A stretch of DNA of 64,000 bases, taken from Bretschneidera sinensis. Its lineage: Eukaryota > Streptophyta > Magnoliopsida > Brassicales > Akaniaceae. Position numbers and translations under genes: made by a program. Shown here in pieces: positions 56,559 to 64,000 of the stretch (the stretch's first letter is position 1; every line of letters starts with the position of its first letter). Location: NCBI GenBank assembly GCA_023935145.1, contig CM043702.1:57609501-57673500 (forward strand), written 5' to 3'. A model generated the notes under the pieces. It was not told the origin of the DNA, did no database searches, and was given only the letters and a program-made list of their open reading frames with translations.

Positions 56559-57940
56559 TGTTGTGAGTTTTAAATTACTCGCAAGCGCACGAGTCGTTTG
56601 CAGTATAGCGTTGTGCAAGTGCGAGGTCGAATCTACAGGGAATTGCGTTGTGAAAGTATATTTTCAATCTAAACTAACTCTATCTTAACCTAGTTCCGAA
56701 TTTCAGATGATAATTGGCAAAAGAAATTAAAATTAAACTAAATTGATTTTTTAAAAACTAATAATTAAAACACTAAGGTTTCCAAATCCATCCCACCGAA
56801 GTTAAGCATATATGTTCTAAAAATATAGCCTATCAAAACATTCCATGAATCCAACTATAAGACAAAAAACAAAGAATATCTCAACTAAACCAAAAGCATC
56901 CAATGTATCCGCTCTCAACAAATCACAAAGGAAATCCAATTTAATCGAAAAGCATTCAATGTATCCATCAGATGAAACACAAGGAATATCCAACAGACAA
57001 TTTAAACTCAATTATAAGATTAACTCAAATAATTGACAGAACATTTATACTAAAAATTATCAGATTTGTACAAGCAAATCTGAACTACTACGCCAAACAA
57101 CAGCGGGGCTTCATCTTCAACCTTAGCTGAAGAGTCTAGCCACTCATAACTATGAAACTACAATTCATAATAAAAGTTCTAAACATTTAAACTAAAACAA
57201 CTAAATGTAAAGAAATAAATAAATAACTTTACATGGGAGAAATTCCACTCGCTGACGGGCGGCGCTTCCCCTCGTGGTGACAAAGCCTTCGAGATCCACC
57301 AGAATGCTAGCGGACATCCACCGGTAAACACCAAAGTGGCTCAGGAATTGTACATTAAAGATGAAGTGAAGAAGGAGGGAAATATCACAAGTGCAATATG
57401 CTTCCAATCCGATGTGGGATACTGTAGATTCCAGTTTTTGCTCTTTGACCTTTGTCTACTAAAACTGCCATAACTTTCTCTAGAAAAATCATTGTATTGA
57501 TCCATAAAATTCCTCAGAAAATAGACATCGGGATCTTTCCAAGAATATATGGCTCATCTCGTGGTTCTTCCTGAATCAATACAGTTAAATCCTCAAAAAT
57601 GGCTGATCTGTCACGCTGAAATCATGCACAGCCTGACCTTTGTCTACTAAAACTGCCATAACTTTCTCTAGAAAAATCATTTTATTGATCCGTAAAATTC
57701 TCCAGAAAATAGACATCCGGTTCTTTCCAAGAATATATGGCTCATCTTCTGGTTCTTCCTAAATAAATACAGTTTAATCCTCAAATATGGCTGATCTGCA
57801 CGAGCAATTTTGGCAATTTAGTGAAACTTCTTTCCAAGCTTGTAAACCTGTAAAACAACGAAAACAACTCAAAGTAACAAATTCCTAAGCTAACAAACGT
57901 AAATTAAAGGGCCAAAATATGCAATATTTGGCACTCATCA
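56559..57940 (-). repeat. Element D LTR2 (1382 bp, middle)
   Basis: Starts TGTTGTGAGTTTTAAATT, ends GGCACTCATCA. Minus orientation. It lacks the GCTTATATA segment that holds the TATA box in LTR1 and LTR3 (deletion near 57375). It serves as 3' LTR of the right part and as 5' LTR of the left copy. Confidence 0.93.
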
Positions 57941-59229
57941 AATACCCCCAAACTTACAATTTGCTAGTCCCTTAGCAAAACAAAATAATAAAAAAAAAAC
58001 CTAAATGAAAATCAAAGAACATAAAGATATGTTCATCACTCATGGTATCCAAAAATTTAAGGAGCACAGATCACCATGATATTCATTCATGAGCAAGCTT
58101 AAAAAGATAAAACCATCTTCGCAATGAATAGAAAAGTTAAAATTTAATTACTTACAAAAGGCAGGTTAAGGCATCACAAGTCTGACAGTGTGTAAAGTGA
58201 ATTAGCATATAGAAATGAAGCTTCCAACTGACTCCAATGTGTAAGGTCTCCATGTCTCAAGATTCACCAAATTTCCCATCAAAATGAATGAAAAAGGCAT
58301 AGATTTTATTTTATTTTATTTTTATTTTTTTATAAGGCACGGCTATGTCTAGTTCCTTTAAGCTTTCTAATTGACCCATGTAGCGAGTGTTGAGTCAATG
58401 ACTCCCAAACCAGATGGTTTTAGGGCATTAGGTGTAAAGACACCCATAAGGACTTACTAACTCGAGTCAAAAAGGCTACGAAATTAAACCGGCCTTAATA
58501 CTACCAAGCAAAATTCCACTTTTTGACGTGAACACTCACTGCTTACTGAGGCAAGAGGTCCAGTTACTCAGCGGAAAGTTTATTTATGATAATAATTTTT
58601 TTATTTTTTTATGCTTTTCTATGCCCAAGAGTTCATCCAATAAGTCATCCAGTTTCAATTAAGATAAGGAAAAATACACATTAAAATCACATGTCATACC
58701 TCACATAATTTGTGCTAATGTGCTCATGTTAGATTATGTCAAACATGTGAATTATCAAATGCCTAAGGCAAGTAACTAAATTTTAAAAATTTATCACCAG
58801 ATCATGTGTTCAAAATGTTAAGCTCACCAATGATATCACATCACAGAAAATGTTAAGATCAACCAAAATTTCACGATAACATGAGCATACATTTATCTCT
58901 ACGACGAAAAGACAACAAATTAGGACAAAGTATGTGATGTGTCTCCCATACCTCCAAACTTAAATTACACATTGACCCCAATGTATGACTAATATGGAAA
59001 GAGCTGACCTGATATATGGAGAACTATCTGGACTGGTATGGCTCATAGCATACCCCCAAACTTGAACTGAAGTATACATTGTCCCTGAAAAATATAAAAA
59101 ACTGGAAAACAAAAAATACTGGAAACAAACATTAATCATAAAAATGCGAAATAATAAATAAACAGAAACGATAAGCTGTGGGGTGCCTCCCATGAGCGCT
59201 AAGTTTAACGGCTTCAGCCAGACCCAACA
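57941..59229 (-). other. Element D 3' internal non-coding region
   Basis: No coding frame. Contains the LTR-edge purine tract (minus AAGTTTGGGGGTATT), the palindrome at 57961-57978, the block 58372-58490 conserved with element C, the hairpin TACTGAG/CTCAG at 58544-58571, and the AGCGCTAAGTTTAACG block at 59178-59220. Confidence 0.75.
57961..57978. other. Palindrome beside the polypurine tract (element D)
   Basis: TTGCTAGTCCCTTAGCAA, same position and almost the same sequence as in Athila-A and C. Confidence 0.65.
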
Positions 59230-60342
59230 TTAGTAATCGTGCCCAACGAAACGCTCCGCCATTTGATCAATAAATGGGAATGAAAAATGATCAGGCCTAG
59301 TGGCAGCATTCAATTTACAGTAGCTGATACACACTCTCCAAATTAACTGAACACGAGTTGGAACCAACTCGTCGTCTTTATGCTGCACTACCGTTAATTC
59401 AGCACGTTTAGGCACAACATAAATCTGGCTCACCCACTTGCTATCAGAGATGGGATAAATGATCCCTGCCTCTAACAACTTAATATCTTCTGCCCTCACA
59501 ATCTTTTGCATAGCAGGGTTGAGCCTTCTTTGTGGCTGCCTCGATGGCTCAGCATCCTCCTCCAAATGTGTCCTGTACGTCACCACCGAGGGGCTGATCC
59601 CCTTGATGTCCTCAATGGTCCAGCCTATAGCTTCCTTATGCTCTCTTAAGACGTCCAATAATTTCTCCTCTAGAGCATCACCTAGATCTGAAGGTATAAT
59701 CACAGGCAAACTATCGACTGAACCTAGGAACTTATACTTAAGATTATCTGGTAAAGGCTTAAGTTCTTTCTTGAGGGTTTCAAGTGCGGCGGTCTCCTCC
59801 GACTTATTACTCTTCCGATGAGGAGACTCTAAAATGGCATTCGCTTGCTCAAGTAATTTATCTAAATCCATATCCTCTCCAAATTGAGCAAAACATGCCT
59901 CTAGGGGGTCCTCAGTGCGGGAGTCATCCACAATCTCTTCTGTCTTATTGCTCTCCCGAGGAGGAGACTCCAAAATGGCATTCGCTTGCTCAAGTAATTT
60001 ATCTAAATCCATATCCTCTCCAAAATGAGCAAAACATGCCTCCAGGGGGTCCTCAGTGCTTGATTCATTCACAGTCTCCTCAAGAATCTCCTCTATCAAG
60101 CATACATTTCTCACTTCATCATATTCATGTGGTTGCTTAGTAATATCAAAAATATTCAACTCCACTATCATATTTTCGAAGGAGATCTTTATCACCCCTG
60201 TCCTATAATTTATCAGGGCGTTAGTCGTGGCTAAGAATGGTTGCCCTAGAATAACCGGTATCTGAATCCCTACATTCTGAACCGGCTCTGTGTCAAGCAC
60301 AATAAAATCCACGGGGAAATAGAACTTATCCACTTTTATCAA
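59230..60342 (-). CDS. Element D protease end, linker and truncated RT (370 aa)
   Basis: One open frame. It starts in the C-terminal part of protease (DFIVLDTEPVQNVG, VILGQPFLATTNALIN), then an acidic linker with a 47-residue tandem duplication (TEDPLEACFAHFGEDMDLDK in one copy, TEDPLEACFAQFGEDMDLDK in the other), then ELKPLPDNLKYKFLGSVDSL and the RT fingers LLEAGIIYPISDSKWVSQIY, WRVCISYCKLNAATRPDHFS. It stops at FIDQMAERFVGHDY, before either catalytic Asp of RT; RNase H and integrase are absent. The length and openness are unusual for this window. Confidence 0.85.
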   Translation of the reverse strand: MIKVDKFYFPVDFIVLDTEPVQNVGIQIPVILGQPFLATTNALINYRTGVIKISFENMIVELNIFDITKQPHEYDEVRNVCLIEEILEETVNESSTEDPLEACFAHFGEDMDLDKLLEQANAILESPPRESNKTEEIVDDSRTEDPLEACFAQFGEDMDLDKLLEQANAILESPHRKSNKSEETAALETLKKELKPLPDNLKYKFLGSVDSLPVIIPSDLGDALEEKLLDVLREHKEAIGWTIEDIKGISPSVVTYRTHLEEDAEPSRQPQRRLNPAMQKIVRAEDIKLLEAGIIYPISDSKWVSQIYVVPKRAELTVVQHKDDELVPTRVQLIWRVCISYCKLNAATRPDHFSFPFIDQMAERFVGHDY

Positions 60343-60598
60343 AACGTCCTCAACTATTCCCTATGGTCTTTTCACTGACCTGTCAACTAATTGAAGCGTA
60401 GTGGATGTGGGTTTCAATTCTCCTAACCCCAACTGTAAATAGACTGAGTAGGGTAAAAGATTCACACTCCCCCCCTAGATCCAAAAGGGCCCTCTCAATA
60501 TGGTTGACTCCTATCGTGCAAGAAATGGTAGGACACCCCGGGTCCTTATACTTGATGGGTAGCTTGCACTGCAGGATTGAGCTGACCTGCTCAGTCAA
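60343..60598 (-). pseudogene. Element D protease N-terminal part
   Basis: LTEQVSSILQCKLPIKYKDP, GCPTISCTIGVNHIERALLD, then the site ALLDLGG, shifted by an extra base in a C run (about 60470-60476 on plus), after which a second frame leads to the pol ORF at 60342. Stop TAG-type breaks are present. Athila protease normally reads ALLDLGASVNL. Confidence 0.8.
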
Positions 60599-61640
60599 AA
60601 ATGCCTTTTTGGGACATTCGTCCTCCTTTTGATAGTGACCAAGTCCTTTAGAAACTTGGCATATGATGGCATTTGATGGATGGCATCCAAAAATGGGATA
60701 TTGATTTGGACTTGCTTGAATACCTCCAGAATTTCCTCATACTTCCCTCCTTTCTTCGGTGCCTGTAGTCTCTCGGGGTAAGGCGCTCTAGGTACAAATG
60801 ACCTAGGAGGGTCCTTCTCAGTAGGTATGGTTGTAGATGGCTCAACATCTCTCTTATCCGTGTTGCCACTTCCTTGCCCTTGCTGCATAGCATGGCTCTC
60901 TTCCACTCGATTGTCCACCTGTCTCCCAGACCTCAGTGTGACAATCGACTGTACTTGTTCCGCCCTGTGCGTAGGAGTTGATAAATTTCCCACCGCAAAC
61001 TGTTCCTTTGGGTTAGGCTCAGGTTGACTGGGGAACTCTCCTTCCTCTCCTTCACCCACGTAACTTGCGATTTGATCAATTTGACTCTCTAGCTTAGCAA
61101 TCACTTGGGTGTTTTCTATTGTTGCACTCATCACTTCGCTCATGGATTGGCTAGTTATTTTCATGTACTCCTTAAGGGTGTCCTCAAATGACAGTGAAAC
61201 TGGCGCTGGTGTTTGAATGGGAGCTTGGTAAGCAGGTAATGGTGCTAGATAGGCTGAGTGACTATAACTTGGAACTGGCGGAGGAAATTCGAGAGGGTAT
61301 TGATTGTGAGCTTGATAAGGGGCTCCTCCCTGATTTCTCAGTTGATTCTGCGTCCATGAAAAATTAGAGTGGTCCCACCACCCTGGAATGTATGTTTCGG
61401 AGTAAGATCCATTTGATTGTCAACAACAGTCATTGAAAGCATTCATTTGTTCCATGGGATACTCGGCACAAGCCGGCATTGATGAACAATTCTGTGCTAG
61501 ATGCAGAGGACTAGCACAGATGGAACGGCTATCAACATCGAATGTGTTGGCAGCATTGAGGGACGGGCCGATCATTTTCATGTACTCCTTAATGGTGTCC
61601 TCTAAAGACTGTGAAACCGGCGCTGGATTCATCCACATTT
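60595..61640 (-). pseudogene. Element D gag, right copy
   Basis: 61420-61638: MWMNPAPVSQSLEDTIKEYM, zinc-knuckle-like SICASPLHLAQNC with its first Cys replaced by Arg (the left copy is intact), then a stop. 60595-61164 is open (189 aa): MSATIENTQVIAKLESQIDQ, VTLRSGRQVDNR (VTRSGK-type motif), PYPERLQAPKKGGKYEEILE, FLKDLVTIKRRTNVPKRHF. The N-terminal capsid core of Athila gag is missing, and a SLEDTIKEYMKM-type segment occurs twice (also SFEDTLKEYMKI), suggesting duplication. Confidence 0.87.
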
Positions 61641-61741
61641 TTATTATTATTATTTCTTTTTTATATATAAAAAAAAATTGATAACTAACTAGTAGAAAAA
61701 TAAAATCAATTCATACCAAAAATTTTCACAAACCAAACAAT

Positions 61742-61759
61742 TCCCCGGCAACGGCGCCA
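61742..61759 (-). other. Element D primer binding site 3 (minus)
   Basis: Minus strand TGGCGCCGTTGCCGGGGA, perfect tRNA-Asp type, six bases from LTR3. Confidence 0.93.
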
Positions 61760-61765
61760 AAAACT

Positions 61766-63158
61766 TGTTGTGAGTTTTAAATTACTCGCAAGCGCACGAG
61801 TCGTTTGCAGTATAGCGTTGTGCAAGTGCGAGGTCAAATCCACAGGGAATTGCGTTGTGAAAGTATATTTTCAATCTAAACTAACTCTATCTTAACCTAG
61901 TTCCGAATTTCAGCTGATAATTTGCAAAAGAAATTAAAATTAAACTAAATTGATTTTTTAAAAACTAATAATTAAAACACTAAGGTTTCCAAATCCACCC
62001 CACCGAAGTTAAGCATATATGTTCTAAAAATATGGCCTATCAAAATATTCCATGAATCCAACTATAAGACAAAAAACAAAGAATATCCCAACTAAACCAA
62101 AAGCATCCAATGTATCCGTTCTCAACAAATCACAAAGAAAATCCAATTTAATCAAAAAGTATTCAATGTATCCATCAGATGAAACACAAGGAATATCCAA
62201 CAGACAATTTAAACTCAATCAATTATAAGATTAACTCAAATAATTGACAGAACATTTATACTAAAAATTGTCAGATTTGTACAAGCAAATCTGAACTACT
62301 ACGCCAAACAACGGCGGGGCTTCATCTTCAACCTTAGCTGAAGAGTCTAGCCACTCATAACTATGAAACTACAATTCATAATAAAAGTGCTAAACATTTA
62401 AACTAAAACAAATAAATGTAAAGAAATAAATAAATAACTTTACATGGGAGAAATTCCACTCGCTGACGGGCGGCGCTTCCCCTCCTGGTGACAAAGCCTT
62501 CGAGATCCACTAGAATGCTAGCGGACGTCCACCGGTAAACACCAAAGTGGCTCAAGAATTGTACATTAAAGATGAATAGAAGAAGGGCTTATATAGGGAA
62601 ATATCACAAGTGCAATATGCTTCCAATCCGATGTGGGATACTGCAGATTCCAGTTTTTGCTCTTTGACCTTTGTCTACTAAAACTGCCATAACTTTCTCT
62701 AAAAAATCATTTTATTGATCCATAAAATTTCTCAAAAAATAGACATCGGGATCTTTCCAAGTATATATGGCTCATCTCGTGGTTATTCCTGAATCAATAC
62801 AGTTAAATCCTCAAAAATAGCTGATCTGTCACGCTGAAATCATGCACAGCCTGACCTTTGTCTACTAAAACTGCCATAACTTTCTCTAGAAAAATCATTT
62901 TATTGATCCGTAAAATTCCCCAGAAAATAGACATCCGGATCTTTCCAAGCATATATGGTTGATCTTCTAGTTCTTCCTAAATAAATATAGTTTAATCCTC
63001 AAAAATGGCTGATCTGCACGAGCAATTCTGGCAATTTAGTGAAACTTCTTTCCAAGCTTGTAAACCTGTAAAACAACGAAAACAACTCAAAGTAACAAAT
63101 TCCTAAGCTAACAAATGTAAATTAAAGGGCCAAAATATGCAATATTTGGCACTCATCA
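61766..63158 (-). repeat. Element D LTR3 (1393 bp)
   Basis: Same length as LTR1, opposite orientation. Starts TGTTGTGAG, ends GGCACTCATCA, TATA box on minus at 62589-62595. Flanked by TSD TTAAG at 63159-63163. Confidence 0.93.
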
Positions 63159-63163
63159 TTAAG

Positions 63164-64000
63164 CTTACACCGTTTTTGATGTGTCAAAGTTCATTTTCTA
63201 TACATAAAACACTGCACTTTTCTCCTTAAAAAAAAACACCTCTTTCACAGAAAAAAATGCACATTTCCATCCACTCTTGGCCGGCTATATGTGCCAAAAA
63301 GAAGAAGTTTTCTTCTTCATTTTTTGCTTTGTTAATTGCACACTTCCTCTTTAAGCTCCCACATTTTCCTATGTGTCAAAGTCCACCATCTCTCCTTGAA
63401 AAACAACACATTTTCTCTTTAAAAAACAACACATTTTGACTTTAAAAACTGCACCATTTCTCCTTCACATGGTAGGCCATGTGAGTGGAAAAAGAAGAAA
63501 GGTTTTCCTCCTTTTTTGCTTGGTTAATTGGATATTTCCCTTCTAAGTTCCCACACTTTTCTATGTGTCAAAATCATTAAAAAAAATAGCACCATCCTCC
63601 CTCACCAAGGTCAGCCATATGTGTGCCATAAGATGAAATTTTCTTCTTCTCTTTTGCTTTGTCTAAAACACCTATAACACTTCAAGTTTTCACCTTTTCT
63701 AGGAGCTACCAAGGAGAAAATCTTCCTCTCTCTTTGTTGCTTTGTTAAGCACACCTTCCACTTCTAATTTTTCACCTAAAAAACTCCCCTCTCTTCTTCC
63801 CATGGCTGGCCACAAAGAGGAAGTCTTCCTATCCTCTTTTGCTTTGTTTAAATCCACCATAACACTTCAAGCTTCCACCTTTTTCAAGAACAACCAAAAA
63901 GGAAGTCTTCATCTACCTTTCTTGCTTTGTTAAACACACCTTCCACTTCTATCTTTCACCTCAAAAGCTCTCCTTCTTCCCAATGGTTGACCACTAAGAG
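63164..64000 (-). repeat. copia-3 LTR outer part with degenerate tandem repeats
   Basis: Continues the copia-type LTR after the D insertion. No coding frame supported. It is built of degenerate units with TTTTGCTTTGTTAA and CTTCCACTTCTA; near the end one step is 181 bp (ATGGCTGGCCACAAAGAG at 63802, ATGGTTGACCACTAAGAG at 63983). It runs off the window, so the end of the LTR is not seen. Confidence 0.6.

Larger units (their letters stand above)
54293..63158. mobile_element. Composite element D: three LTRs with inverted outer ends
   Basis: LTR1 (54293-55685, plus), LTR2 (56559-57940, minus) and LTR3 (61766-63158, minus) belong to one family. The outer tips are both TGATGAGTGCC-type U3 ends, yet the TSD TTAAG (54288-54292, 63159-63163) flanks the whole unit. 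LTR1 and LTR3 each have a PBS inside, so two 5' LTRs face each other. The right part is an Athila-like element with gag and truncated pol. The left part repeats the first 831 bp of its interior. Confidence 0.9.

Noticed and set aside
54293..63158. Reading D as two independent insertions in opposite orientation
   Set aside because: No TSD is found around the LTR2-LTR3 element alone (LTR2 abuts its own PBS side), while TTAAG flanks the whole unit.
63257..63933. Possible small host genes at the right edge
   Set aside because: Short Ser/Phe-rich frames inside degenerate tandem repeats; no start context, domain or intron signals seen.

Overview
The window is plant nuclear DNA made almost entirely of LTR retrotransposons stacked inside one another. 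I see no host gene, tRNA, rRNA, CRISPR array or bacterial feature. The evidence is AT-rich sequence, Ty1/copia and Ty3/gypsy polyproteins of flowering-plant lineages (Tork-like copia; Tekay/Del, Athila and Tat gypsy), 5-bp target-site duplications (TSDs), and primer binding sites (PBS) matching plant initiator-Met or Asp tRNA. It looks like intergenic or pericentromeric heterochromatin of a flowering plant, probably a eudicot; the species cannot be named from this.

Layout: (i) 1-2318: an Athila-type element (Athila-0, minus strand) running off the left edge, with gag and 5' LTR. (ii) 2319-40462: one old Tekay-type element (B, minus strand) chopped into pieces by insertions: Athila-0, copia-1 (2663-8935, TSD ATTGC), Athila-A (10691-21528, TSD GCTAG), element C (22946-28249, TSD ACCAC) and a second Tekay, E (28688-37366, TSD GATAG). 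B's order is 3' LTR, integrase, RNase H/RT, protease, gag, PBS, truncated 5' LTR. (iii) 40463-50861: a third Tekay copy (F, plus strand), truncated in RT and fused head-to-head with B's LTR; it carries copia-2 (40809-46668, TSD TGTTG). (iv) 50862-53732: a decayed Tat-type integrase and tandem-repeat-rich 3' region. (v) 53733-64000: a copia-type LTR with an unrelated repeat-rich outer part, split by composite element D (54293-63158, TSD TTAAG).

The most unusual object is D. It has three LTRs; the two outer ones are inverted relative to each other, so both outer tips are U3 ends, yet the unit has one matching 5-bp TSD. On the minus strand it reads LTR, PBS, gag, truncated pol, LTR, PBS, partial gag, then a strand-switch junction into an inverted leader, PBS and LTR. 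That suggests a template-switch reverse-transcription product that integrated.

No element is intact. Catalytic residues and reading frames are broken mostly by G-to-A or C-to-T type changes. C and D are deletion derivatives without complete pol, so any past mobility needed enzymes from other elements. Beyond coding sequence, several non-coding signals are conserved between families whose LTRs differ: a palindrome beside the polypurine tract, a hairpin-bearing block in the 3' internal region, and a U3 hairpin with compensatory changes in the Tekay LTRs.
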